DNA of 64,000 nucleotides, from the NCBI GenBank assembly GCA_044221335.1, contig JBGAPI010000004.1, positions 1-64,000 on the forward strand, given 5' to 3'. Both the position numbers and the translations under genes were made by a program. Origin of the DNA: JBGAPI01 sp044221335 (GTDB lineage Bacteria; Pseudomonadota; Gammaproteobacteria; Xanthomonadales; Ahniellaceae). Below are positions 17,411 through 25,348 of this stretch, piece by piece. Below the pieces are notes generated by a model. The model was given only the letters and a program-made list of their open reading frames with translations. It was not told the DNA's origin and did not search any database. Positions within the stretch are counted from its first letter, which is position 1; every line of letters begins with the position of its first letter.

Positions 17411-18841
17411 TCAGCGCGCGGCCAGCGCCTTCTGCTCGAGCTGACCGAGGTTGGCCACCCAGGCCTTCGTGGCGGTCTTGAACTGCGCGAGTTCGACACC
17501 GACCAGCGGATCGGCCTTCGGCAGCTCGACGGTCAGCGGATCGCGGTGCACGCCGCCGATGCGGAATTCGTAGTGCAGGTGCGGCGCGGTGGCGAGACCG
17601 GTCATGCCGACGTAGCCGATGGTGTCGCCCTGCCCGACCCGCGCGCCCTGCGCCGAGCCGGCGGCGAAGCCGGACAAGTGACCGTACAGCGTGGTGCGGC
17701 CACTGCCGTGGTCGACGATCAGGCAGTTGCCGTAGCCCTGCTGCCAGCCGTGGAAGGCGATTCGGCCGGAGCCCGCCGACTTCACCGGAGTGCCCTGCGG
17801 CGCCGCGTAGTCGACGCCGCGGTGCGCGCGCATGGTGCCGAGGATCGGATGCATCCGCGCGGCGGAGAAGCGCGAGCTGATCCGCGAGAACTCGACCGGC
17901 GTGCGCAGGAAGGCCTTCTTCAGCGGCCGGCCGTCTGCGTCGAAGTAGCCCACGCGGCCGTCGGCATCGACGAAGCGCAGGGCGGTATAGCGGTGCGAGC
18001 CGTTGATGAAGCTGGCCGCGAGGATGTCGCCGGTGCGCACCCGCTCGCCGTCGCGCAGCACGGTGTCGTAGACCACCGAGAAGCGGTCGCCTTCGCGCAG
18101 GTCCTGGGCGAAATCGATGTCGTAGCCGAGGATGTCGGCGAGCTTCATGATCATCGCGTCGTCGAGACCGGCGCGCTCGCCGGCGCCGAACAGCGAATCC
18201 TCGATCACGCCGCTCGCGACCTCGATCTCGCGGCTCATCGGCAGCGCGATCTTCTCGACCGTGACCGCGCCGTCGGCGAACGCGATCCGGGTCTGTTCGT
18301 CCTCGCCACTGCCGAACTGCAGCGCGGCGAGCTGTCCTGGAGCGGGAATGCGGAACTGCAGGACCTCGTCGAGTCGCAGCGCCTTCAGGCGCTTCGCGGC
18401 GGGACCGCTGTCCATCACCCGGGCGAGGTCGCGCGGCGACAGCCCGAGACCCGCGAAGATCGACCCCAGGGTCTGGCCCGATCGCACCCGCACCCGCTGC
18501 CACTCGACGACCTCGGGCGGCGGCGGTGCCGGCGGCGTCAGCGATGGCGGCAGCGCCAGCGGCGTCGACACCAGCGAGGAACTGACGAGACTCACCGGCT
18601 TCATCTGCGAGGCCCAGCCCGGCAGCACCGAGAAGCCCAGGGCGACCACGATCAGCGCCAGCGCCAGCAGCACCAGCGGCTCGCGCTTCCAGCGGATCGG
18701 CGTGCGCGCGAAGCTCGCGATGAAGCGCCAGTGGTCACGCGCCTTGTAGAAGCGCCAGTGATGCGCCTGCGCATGCCGCCGCGCCGCCTGACGGCGATGC
18801 AGGTGACGATGGGCAGTCTCGTTGATCGGCGCGTTCGGCAT
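17411..18841 (-). CDS. M23 family peptidoglycan DD-endopeptidase (MepM-like)
   Basis: A 476-residue protein. An unusual His/Arg-rich cytoplasmic N-terminus (12 His in the first 40 residues) precedes one membrane helix (about 55-75, LVLLALALIVVALGFSVLPGW). A Pro-rich linker, an OapA/LysM-like domain (VRVRSGQTLGSIFAGLGLSPRDLARV) and a C-terminal M23 domain follow; zinc/catalytic residues are visible in RMHPILGTMRAHRGVDYAAP and HLHYEF (421-426). It would be anchored to the inner membrane and cut peptide cross-links to allow wall growth. A good promoter lies at 18873-18901. Same neighbourhood as Pseudomonas mepM. Confidence 0.92.
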   Translation of the reverse strand: MPNAPINETAHRHLHRRQAARRHAQAHHWRFYKARDHWRFIASFARTPIRWKREPLVLLALALIVVALGFSVLPGWASQMKPVSLVSSSLVSTPLALPPSLTPPAPPPPEVVEWQRVRVRSGQTLGSIFAGLGLSPRDLARVMDSGPAAKRLKALRLDEVLQFRIPAPGQLAALQFGSGEDEQTRIAFADGAVTVEKIALPMSREIEVASGVIEDSLFGAGERAGLDDAMIMKLADILGYDIDFAQDLREGDRFSVVYDTVLRDGERVRTGDILAASFINGSHRYTALRFVDADGRVGYFDADGRPLKKAFLRTPVEFSRISSRFSAARMHPILGTMRAHRGVDYAAPQGTPVKSAGSGRIAFHGWQQGYGNCLIVDHGSGRTTLYGHLSGFAAGSAQGARVGQGDTIGYVGMTGLATAPHLHYEFRIGGVHRDPLTVELPKADPLVGVELAQFKTATKAWVANLGQLEQKALAAR

Positions 18842-18872
18842 TGCAGGAAGTCATCGGCACAAAAACGGCGCC

Positions 18873-18901
18873 ACCATAACGACCGCAGAAAACGCCGTCA
18901 A
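18873..18901 (-). promoter_or_regulatory. sigma70-type promoter of the M23 peptidase / anmK unit
   Basis: On the minus strand TTGACG (18896-18901) and TATGGT (18873-18878) are spaced by 17 bases, 32 bases ahead of the ATG. Start would be near 18866. Confidence 0.65.
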
Positions 18902-18991
18902 ACCCTTGTTGTTGCTGGATTTTTTGTGCGGTGCGATTTAACGGACTCTTAACGGTGGATCGGGGTGATTTCGTGACGGGGCTCGCAGATC

Positions 18992-19010
18992 CAGGGCTGA
19001 GGGCTGAGGG
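18992..19010. repeat. GGGCTGA heptamer array
   Basis: CCAGGGCTGAGGGCTGAGG: tandem 7-base units in the divergent gap between the M23 peptidase and tyrS. Confidence 0.55.
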
Positions 19011-19037
19011 GCAGAGGCGACGGGCTCAGGAAACGCG

Positions 19038-19151
19038 CCCGTCATTGCGCACAGGAGCGCGGCGACGACGCAGCAACCCGGAGACTTTGCTTCCACTCCG
19101 GACGTCCGGAGGCAAAGGCGCTGGATTGCTTCGCCACGCTCGCAAGGACGG
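19038..19151. repeat. ~110-bp nested palindrome (copy 1)
   Basis: Outer arms CCCGTCATTGCGC... and ...CGCTCGCAAGGACGGG; inner arms around ACTTTGCTTCC / GGCAAAGGCGCTGGATTGC. Related copies are at 36312-36424, 42824-42939 and 61090-61205. It fills most of the gap upstream of tyrS and separates the divergent promoters. Confidence 0.7.
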
Positions 19152-19247
19152 GACGTGGATTCTCCAGAGCGCCGAGTGCCGAGCCTGTCGGAGCCCACAC
19201 CCCACCCCATTCCCTCTACCATCGTTCGTTTTGGCGAATCCGACACC

Positions 19248-20447
19248 ATGAACGTCGATCAACAACTGGAAATCATCTCCCGCGGCGCCGACGAGATCAT
19301 CAAGATCGAAGAGCTCGCCGAGCGCCTGGCGAAGGGCCGTCCGCTCCGGATCAAGGCCGGCTTCGATCCGACCGCGCCGGACCTGCACGTCGGCCACACC
19401 GTGCTGCTGAACAAGATGCGGCAGTTCCAGGATCTCGGCCATCAGGTGATCTTCCTGATCGGCGACTTCACCGGGATGATCGGCGACCCGACCGGCAAGA
19501 ACGTCACCCGCAAGGCGCTGACCCGCGAGGACGTCGAGGCCAACGCCAAGACCTACGCCGAGCAGGTGTTCAAGGTGCTCGATCGCGAGAAGACCGAGCT
19601 GCGCTTCAACTCCGAGTGGTTCGGTCCGATGAGCGCGGCCGACATGATCAAGCTCGCCGCGAAGCACACGGTCGCGCGGATGCTCGAGCGCGACGACTTC
19701 AACAAGCGCTACAAGAACGAGCAGCCGATCGCCATCCACGAGTTCCTCTACCCGCTGGTGCAGGGCTACGACTCGGTGGCGCTGAAGGCCGATGTCGAGC
19801 TCGGCGGCACCGACCAGAAGTTCAACCTGCTGGTCGGCCGACAGCTGCAGGCCGAGGTCGGTCAGCTGCCGCAGATCGTGCTGACGATGCCGCTGCTGGA
19901 GGGCACCGACGGCGTCAACAAGATGTCGAAGTCGCTCGGCAACTACATCGGCATCAACGAGGCGCCGAACGAGATCTTCGGCAAGGTGATGCGCCTGTCC
20001 GACGACCTGATGTGGCGCTACTTCGAGCTGCTGTCGTTCGCCAAGTCGCTGAACGACATCGCACTGATGAAGACCGCGGTGGCCGCCGGCAAGAACCCGC
20101 GCGATCACAAGATCGAGCTCGCCATGGAACTCGTCGCGCGCTTCCACGGGGCGGCCGCGGCCGACGCCGCGATCGCGTACTGGAACGAGACCATCCGCGG
20201 CGGCGCTCTGCCGACCGACCTCGCGACCATCGAGATCGCCGCGCCGGAAGGCGGCCTCAAGATCGCGCAGGCGCTGAAGGCCGCCGGTCTCGTACCCTCT
20301 GGCTCCGAGGCCACCCGCAAGCTCGCCGAACGGGCGGTCAGGATCGACGGCAACGTGGTGGAGAACCGCGACCTGGTACTCGCCGCTGGCACCACCGCGG
20401 TGTTGCAGGTCGGCAAGCGCAGCTTCGCGAAGGTGACGATAAAGTAG
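19248..20447 (+). CDS. tyrS: Tyrosyl-tRNA synthetase
   Basis: A 399-residue class I synthetase. HIGH-type motif HVGH at 47-50, GDFTGMIGDPTGK, KMSKS at 225-229, and a C-terminal S4-like RNA-binding domain (RKLAERAVRIDGNVVENRDLVL). It charges tRNA-Tyr with tyrosine. The length and the sequence around the motifs fit the shorter TyrZ-like branch used in Pseudomonas and relatives. The ATG at 19248 is chosen because it gives the typical N-terminus MNVDQQLEIISRGADEI; in-frame sequence before it is repeat-derived. The TAG stop lies within the start of a GTAGGGCG palindrome. Confidence 0.96.
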   Translation: MNVDQQLEIISRGADEIIKIEELAERLAKGRPLRIKAGFDPTAPDLHVGHTVLLNKMRQFQDLGHQVIFLIGDFTGMIGDPTGKNVTRKALTREDVEANAKTYAEQVFKVLDREKTELRFNSEWFGPMSAADMIKLAAKHTVARMLERDDFNKRYKNEQPIAIHEFLYPLVQGYDSVALKADVELGGTDQKFNLLVGRQLQAEVGQLPQIVLTMPLLEGTDGVNKMSKSLGNYIGINEAPNEIFGKVMRLSDDLMWRYFELLSFAKSLNDIALMKTAVAAGKNPRDHKIELAMELVARFHGAAAADAAIAYWNETIRGGALPTDLATIEIAAPEGGLKIAQALKAAGLVPSGSEATRKLAERAVRIDGNVVENRDLVLAAGTTAVLQVGKRSFAKVTIK

Positions 20448-20597
20448 GGCGCGCACGGCGCGCCGTCGCGGGGGCGTGTCGGCGAGCGCACTCCGTCGTT
20501 CGTCGACGACCGCCGCAGGCGAGTGGAGCCCACAGGGCGACACTCCGGTTCCGGAACCTGCGAACTGCCTCGCGATGGCGGCCAGTGGCCGCCCTAG
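20445..20597. repeat. two GTAGGGCG-type palindromes between tyrS and the phosphoesterase gene
   Basis: GTAGGGCGCGCACGGCGCGCC at 20444-20464, including the tyrS stop, and GCGATGGCGGCCAGTGGCCG... at 20572-20597 in the opposite orientation. The two units bracket about 110 bases with no recognised feature. Confidence 0.65.
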
Positions 20598-20622
20598 GAT
20601 TCGCCGTTGTCGAAGTTGTCCG

Positions 20623-21372
20623 ATGCGCCTCCACCTCCTCAATGACCTCCACCTCGAATTCGCCGAGTTCGAGCCTCCGCCGACGGCGGCCGATGTCGTC
20701 GTGCTCGCTGGCGACATCGGCGCGAAGTGGCACGGCATCGAATGGGCCAACCAGTCGTTCCGGGTGCCCGTGGTCTACGTGCTCGGCAACCACGAGTACT
20801 ACGGCGAACGGATGGACAAGGTCCTGCGCGAGTGCCGCGCGCGGGCGGCGCCGCACGTGCATGTGCTCGACGGCGACGCGCTGACGATCGACGGCTGGCG
20901 CTTCCTCGGCGCGACCTTATGGACCGACTTCGCGCTGTACGGCGCCGAACGGTGCGCCGCAGCGATCGAATCGGCGCAGAACGCGATGAACGACTTCCGC
21001 CGCATCCGCGTGAAGAGCCTCGCCGGGTTTTCGAAACTGACCGCGCTCGCCAGCCTCGGCCTGCACCGCCGTCAGCGCGACTGGCTCGAGAAAGCGATCG
21101 CCGCGGGCGATCCGGCACGCACGATCGTCGTCAGCCACCATGCGCCGCACCGCGGCAGCCTGGCGCCGTACTACGTCGGCGACCTGCTGTCGCCGGCCTT
21201 CGTCAGTGACCTGTCGCCACTGCTCGGCACCGTCCCGCTCTGGTGCCACGGCCATACCCACGACAGCTTCGACTATCGCGTCGGCGCGACGCGAGTGCTG
21301 TGCAACCCGCGCGGCTACATCCCGAGCGAGCCGAATCGCGCGTTCGACCCGGGGCTGTGCGTCGAACTGTAG
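20623..21372 (+). CDS. Calcineurin-like metallophosphoesterase
   Basis: A 249-residue protein with the metal-binding motifs of the family in order: NDLHLE (7-12), AGDIG, GNHEYYGE, SHHAPH and GHTHDSFDY. These residues bind two metal ions. The substrate is unknown; relatives act on phosphodiesters, nucleotides or proteins. The ATG at 20623 starts directly at the first beta strand MRLHLLNDLH, which is normal for this subgroup. It is 175 bases after tyrS with repeats between, so it probably has its own promoter. The TAG stop is part of a palindromic repeat. Confidence 0.88.
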   Translation: MRLHLLNDLHLEFAEFEPPPTAADVVVLAGDIGAKWHGIEWANQSFRVPVVYVLGNHEYYGERMDKVLRECRARAAPHVHVLDGDALTIDGWRFLGATLWTDFALYGAERCAAAIESAQNAMNDFRRIRVKSLAGFSKLTALASLGLHRRQRDWLEKAIAAGDPARTIVVSHHAPHRGSLAPYYVGDLLSPAFVSDLSPLLGTVPLWCHGHTHDSFDYRVGATRVLCNPRGYIPSEPNRAFDPGLCVEL

Positions 21373-21431
21373 GGCGCGTCGCACTCGCCGATGCCGAAGC
21401 GCTTCGCGACGGCGCGCCGAGCGCGCCCTAC
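21369..21431. repeat. GTAGGGCG-type palindrome joining two converging stop codons
   Basis: The left end GTAGGGCGCG contains the TAG of the phosphoesterase gene (21370-21372); the right end CGCGCCCTAC contains the CTA, read as TAG, of ribD (21428-21430). The whole intergenic space is the repeat. Confidence 0.8.
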
Positions 21432-22531
21432 GGCACCGGGCGCAGCAGCAGTCGGAGATCGCCGCCGACGCTGCGTTGCTCGACCACAGAGAACCGCAGC
21501 CGCTCCGACAACTCCGCCAGCGGCGGCAACTCGGCCAGCGCGCGGCCGCTGTCGCCGAGGATCGAGGGATTGAGGTAGATCAGCAGCTCGTCGACCAGCT
21601 CGGCGTTGAGCAGCGCGCCGGCGAGGCGGGCTCCGGCTTCGACCTGGACCTCGTTGATCTTGCGTTCGGCGAGCTCCGCCAGCACCACGGCGAGCCCGAG
21701 TCCGCCGATGTGTGCCGGACAGGACTGCACCTGGACGTGCTCCGGCAACTGCCGGCGCGGCACCGCTTCCGGGGCACAGAACACGAGGGTCGGCGCGCCA
21801 TCGTCGAACAGCTTCGCGGTCGCCGGCAGCGACAGCTGGGCGTCGAGCACGACGCGCAGCGGCGCGATGAAGTCCGCGCCGAGGTCACGCACGGTGAGCG
21901 AGGGATCGTCGAGCCGTGCCGTGCCGGTGCCGGTCATCAGCGCCGCGGCCTCGGCGCGCCAGCGCATGTTGTCGGCACGCGCCTCGGATCCGGTGATCCA
22001 TTGGCTGCGGCCGTCGGCCAATGCCGTGCGGCCATCGAGACTCATCGCAAGCTTCAGCCGGACCCACGGCCGCTTGCGCTCGACCCGCGCGAGAAAGCCG
22101 CGGTTGAGTTCGCGTGCCGCCGCGGCCTGCAGCCCGATGTCCACGGTGATGCCCGCTGCGCGCAGCCGGTCGAAGCCGCGTCCGGACACCTCGTGGTAGG
22201 GATCCTCGATGGCTGCCACGACCCGCGCGACGCCTGCGGAGATCAGCGCATCGGCGCAGGGCGCGGTCCGGCCGACGTGCGAACACGGCTCCAGCGTCAC
22301 GTAGGCGGTCGCACCGCGTGCCGCCTCACCCGCCTCGCGCAACGCGAACACCTCGGCATGCGGCCCGCCGGTGCGCGGGTGCCAACCGGTCCCGACGACC
22401 CGCTCGCCGTGCGCGATCACGCAGCCGACCATCGGATTCGGGCGCGCCGTGTAGCGACCGAGCGCGGCGAGGCGCAGGGCTTCGGTCATATGGACGGCGT
22501 CGGTTGCGGTGAAGGTCGGTTGCTGCGTCAC
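21428..22531 (-). CDS. ribD: Bifunctional riboflavin deaminase/reductase RibD
   Basis: A 367-residue protein, the usual RibD length. The N-terminal deaminase domain has the zinc motif HAE (58-60) and PCSHVGRTAPCADAL with cysteines 83 and 92. The C-terminal reductase domain has RVERKRPWVRLKLAMSLDGRTAL and NEVQVEAGARLAGALL. It carries out two consecutive steps of riboflavin synthesis. I choose GTG at 22531 because GGAGAGG lies ten bases ahead and it restores the family length; the first ATG (22489) would remove 14 residues. No FMN riboswitch is visible upstream. No other rib genes are in the window. Confidence 0.93.
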   Translation of the reverse strand: MTQQPTFTATDAVHMTEALRLAALGRYTARPNPMVGCVIAHGERVVGTGWHPRTGGPHAEVFALREAGEAARGATAYVTLEPCSHVGRTAPCADALISAGVARVVAAIEDPYHEVSGRGFDRLRAAGITVDIGLQAAAARELNRGFLARVERKRPWVRLKLAMSLDGRTALADGRSQWITGSEARADNMRWRAEAAALMTGTGTARLDDPSLTVRDLGADFIAPLRVVLDAQLSLPATAKLFDDGAPTLVFCAPEAVPRRQLPEHVQVQSCPAHIGGLGLAVVLAELAERKINEVQVEAGARLAGALLNAELVDELLIYLNPSILGDSGRALAELPPLAELSERLRFSVVEQRSVGGDLRLLLRPVP

Positions 22532-22546
22532 GTGCTTCGTTCCTCT

Positions 22547-22610
22547 CCAGGGCCCAGGGCACAGGGCCCAGTGGGAGCGAGGCCAGAGTGTAGGGCGGGC
22601 ACCGCCCGCC
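22547..22610. repeat. heptamer array followed by GTAGGGCG palindrome
   Basis: CCAGGGCCCAGGGCACAGGG at the left (22547-22571), then GTAGGGCGGGCACCGCCCGCC at 22590-22610. This places two repeat families side by side just upstream of ribD. Confidence 0.6.
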
Positions 22611-22870
22611 GCTGCGGGATGGGCCGGACCGTCACCGACCGGACCAACGACTGGCCCTGGTGCTGGACGATTCCAGACCGGTGCGGCCGCGATGCGTGTC
22701 CACGAAATGGACGTCCTCGACAACATCGCCGTGGCCTCGCGCTCGACATCGGCGCGACGCGCGACCTCACCCGCGCGGAGTCGCCGCGAGACCGCGGTCG
22801 TCCGGAGGGCCGTCGGCTTCACTGAACCCTGGGCCCGGCGGCGACACGGTGCGCCAGGAGCGCACCCCGC
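22611..22870. other. unassigned intergenic stretch
   Basis: About 260 bases between the repeats upstream of ribD and the GNAT stop codon. Short frames exist on both strands, but none has a convincing start or a recognisable protein. I see no riboswitch or tRNA. Confidence 0.4.
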
Positions 22871-23353
22871 TCAGTGCATCACCGGCAATCCTGGAGTGAT
22901 CGCCATGATCGCCACGCTATGCCCGAACAGCGGCCGATCCTCCTGCCACTCCCAGCCCAGCGACTCGTACCAGGCGCGGTGCTCGACGGTGAACAGGAAC
23001 AGGCGGTCGACGCGATGGCGGGCAGCGAACCCGACCGCCGCTTCGACCAGATGGCGGCCGAGACCGACGCCGCGCGCATCGGGACGCACGTAGAGGCTTC
23101 CGAGCCAGGGACCGAGGTCGTCGAACTGCACGGCGTCCACCGCGAGCAGGCTGACCGAGCCGAGCAGCTCCTCGCCGCGGGTGGCGACGAGGGTGGTTGG
23201 CAGGGTCTGGCGGCCGGCATGGTCGGCCAGTTCCCGCTGGGCGTCGGCGGCGCTCCAATCGGCCATCAGGTCGCCCCATTCGCGGTGGTGCCAGCGCGCC
23301 AGGGTGTCGACGTGCTGCGGGCGGGACGACAGCAGCTCGATCGCGATGCTCAT
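22871..23353 (-). CDS. GNAT-family N-acetyltransferase
   Basis: A 160-residue protein with the acetyl-CoA binding motif of GNAT enzymes: LGSLYVRPDARGVGLGRHLVEAA (about 85-107; consensus V-x-P-x-x-R-G-x-G-x-G/A), followed by the FLFTVEHRAWYESLGWEW strand-helix of motif B. Substrate unknown. Its ATG at 23353 overlaps the end of nrdR by 4 bases (ATGA), so it is translated in an nrdR-GNAT unit. Confidence 0.85.
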   Translation of the reverse strand: MSIAIELLSSRPQHVDTLARWHHREWGDLMADWSAADAQRELADHAGRQTLPTTLVATRGEELLGSVSLLAVDAVQFDDLGPWLGSLYVRPDARGVGLGRHLVEAAVGFAARHRVDRLFLFTVEHRAWYESLGWEWQEDRPLFGHSVAIMAITPGLPVMH

Positions 23354-23889
23354 CCGCGCCGGCCTCGCTGCGGCGGGGCCGGCGGCTCCGGCTCCTCGGT
23401 GCCCGGCAGGGTCATCTGCAGGCCCTCGAGGACCGGCAGGTCGCGCTCCAGCCGCTCGACCTCGTCGCGGAATTCCTGCACGTCCTCGAAGCGCCGGTAG
23501 ACCGATGCGAAGCGCACGTAGGCGACCTGGTCGATCCGCTTCAGCTCTTCCATCACCCAGTCGCCGATCCGGCGCGACGACAGCTCGCGCTCGCCGGAAG
23601 TGCGCAGGCGCTTGACCACGTGCGAGATCACCGTGTCGACCGCATCGCCGGCCACCGGCCGCTTCTGCAGCGCGCGCTCGATGCCGGTCCGCAGCTTGCC
23701 CTCGGCGAACGCCTCGCGGCGGCCATCGTGCTTGACGATGAAGGGCAGCTTCAGGTCCGCGGTCTCGAACGTGTTGAAGCGCTCGCCGCAGGCCGGACAC
23801 TCGCGCCGCCGCCGCACCGACGCGCCTTCGTCGGCGAGGCGCGAATCGATCACCCGGGTGTCGTCGTGGTGGCAGTAGGGGCAGTGCAT
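23350..23889 (-). CDS. nrdR: Transcriptional repressor NrdR
   Basis: A 179-residue regulator of ribonucleotide reductase genes. The zinc ribbon MHCPYCHHDDTRVIDSR ... RRRRECPACGERFNTFE (residues 1-43) is followed by an ATP-cone domain (LPFIVKHDGRREAFAEGKLRTGIERALQKRP) that senses ATP/dATP. A Pro/Glu/Gly-rich tail after residue 160 is longer than in the E. coli protein. It lies between glyA and ribD on the minus strand, the classical glyA-nrdR-ribD order of proteobacteria, here with a GNAT gene inserted. Confidence 0.95.
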   Translation of the reverse strand: MHCPYCHHDDTRVIDSRLADEGASVRRRRECPACGERFNTFETADLKLPFIVKHDGRREAFAEGKLRTGIERALQKRPVAGDAVDTVISHVVKRLRTSGERELSSRRIGDWVMEELKRIDQVAYVRFASVYRRFEDVQEFRDEVERLERDLPVLEGLQMTLPGTEEPEPPAPPQRGRRG

Positions 23890-23942
23890 CCTGGTTTGCG
23901 AACGGTGGCGCGACCTGCAGGCCGGAGGTTACTTGCGATGAG

Positions 23943-23969
23943 ACCCAGGGCACAGGGCCCAGGGCCCAG
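23943..23969. repeat. GGGC-heptamer array
   Basis: ACCCAGGGCACAGGGCCCAG followed by GGCCCAG: four degenerate 7-base units between glyA and nrdR. Confidence 0.65.
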
Positions 23970-23991
23970 TACTCCGGGCATCACTTCCGAA

Positions 23992-25245
23992 CTACTCCCC
24001 GTACACCGGAAACGCCTTGCATTGCGCCGTGACGGCGTCGCGCACCTTGGCGATCACGGCCGCATCCTTCGGCGCGTCGAGCACGTCGCAGATCCAGCCG
24101 GCGAGCGCGCGGCATTCCGCCTCGCCATAGCCGCGGGTGGTCACGGCCGGGGTACCGAGGCGCAGGCCGGAGGTGACGAAGGGCGAGCGTGGATCGTTCG
24201 GGACCGCGTTCTTGTTCACCGTAATGTGCGCCTCGCCGAGCGCAGCCTCGGCGTCCTTGCCGGTGACGTCGCGACCGATGAGATCCACCAGGAACAGGTG
24301 ATTCTCGGTGCCGCCGGAGACGATCCTGTAGCCGCGCGCGATCATCGTCGCCGCCATCGCCTGCGCGTTCTTCACCACCTGCGCCTGGTAGCTCTTGAAC
24401 TCCGGCTCCAGCGCCTCCTTGAAGGCGACCGCCTTGGCCGCGATCACGTGCATCAGCGGGCCGCCCTGGATGCCGGGGAAGACGATCGACTGCAGCTTCT
24501 TCTCGATCTCCTCGTTGGCCTTGGCGACGATGATGCCGCCGCGCGGGCCACGCAGGGTCTTGTGGGTGGTCGACGTGACGACGTGCGCGTGCGGCACCGG
24601 GTTCGGGTAGACGCCGGCGGCGACCAGGCCCGCGACGTGCGCCATGTCGACGAACAGGTAGGCGCCGACCTTGTCGGCGATCGCGCGGAAGCGCGCCCAG
24701 TCGACCACCTGCGAATACGCCGAGAAGCCGGCCACGACCATCTTCGGCTTGTGCTCGAGCGCGAGGCGCTCGACCTCGTCGTAGTCGATCAGGCCCTGGT
24801 CGTTGACGCCGTACTGCACGGCCTTCATCAGCTTGCCGGAGATGTTGACCTTGGCGCCGTGGGTCAGATGCCCGCCGTGCGCGAGCGACATGCCGAGTAT
24901 GGTGTCGCCCGGCGACAGCAGCGCGAAATAGACCGCCTGGTTGGCCTGCGAGCCGGAGTGGGGCTGGACGTTGGCGTAGTCGGCGCCGAACAGTGCCTTC
25001 GCGCGTTCGATGGCCAGCTTCTCGGCGACGTCGACGTACTCGCAGCCGCCGTAGTAGCGCTTGCCCGGATAGCCCTCGGCGTACTTGTTGGTCAGCACCG
25101 AGCCCTGGGCTTCGAGCACCCGCGGGCTGGCGTAGTTCTCGGAGGCGATCAGCTCGACGTGATCCTCCTGGCGCACGCGTTCGGCGGCGATGGCCGCGGC
25201 GAGTTCGGGGTCGTAACCGGCGATCGTGAGCGAGCTTGCGAACAT
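23992..25245 (-). CDS. glyA: Serine hydroxymethyltransferase
   Basis: A 417-residue PLP enzyme that interconverts serine and glycine and charges tetrahydrofolate with a one-carbon unit. Pyridoxal-phosphate lysine Lys229 lies in TSTTHKTLRGPRGG; other signatures are ELIASENYAS (31-40), GYPGKRYYGG and the HSGSQAN loop. Length is typical. The ATG at 25245 gives the canonical N-terminus. It reads divergently from the glycosyltransferase cascade, with only 103 bases between the start codons. Confidence 0.97.
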   Translation of the reverse strand: MFASSLTIAGYDPELAAAIAAERVRQEDHVELIASENYASPRVLEAQGSVLTNKYAEGYPGKRYYGGCEYVDVAEKLAIERAKALFGADYANVQPHSGSQANQAVYFALLSPGDTILGMSLAHGGHLTHGAKVNISGKLMKAVQYGVNDQGLIDYDEVERLALEHKPKMVVAGFSAYSQVVDWARFRAIADKVGAYLFVDMAHVAGLVAAGVYPNPVPHAHVVTSTTHKTLRGPRGGIIVAKANEEIEKKLQSIVFPGIQGGPLMHVIAAKAVAFKEALEPEFKSYQAQVVKNAQAMAATMIARGYRIVSGGTENHLFLVDLIGRDVTGKDAEAALGEAHITVNKNAVPNDPRSPFVTSGLRLGTPAVTTRGYGEAECRALAGWICDVLDAPKDAAVIAKVRDAVTAQCKAFPVYGE

Positions 25246-25348
25246 GGGCGGCGGTCCAGGCAGGGGAAAAAGGAAGTCCGCGATGATACCGTGCGCGATT
25301 CCATGCGGCCGCATCGTGCCGCCCTGCCCCGCGAATTCATATCGCCCG

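Noticed and set aside
22532..22870. Possible FMN riboswitch ahead of ribD
   Set aside because: The conserved RFN box elements are not found on the minus strand; only repeats and unassigned sequence are present.
25246..25348. Search for a promoter and operator between glyA and the glycosyltransferase cascade
   Set aside because: No convincing -35/-10 pair on either strand could be seen in these 103 bases, so none is annotated.
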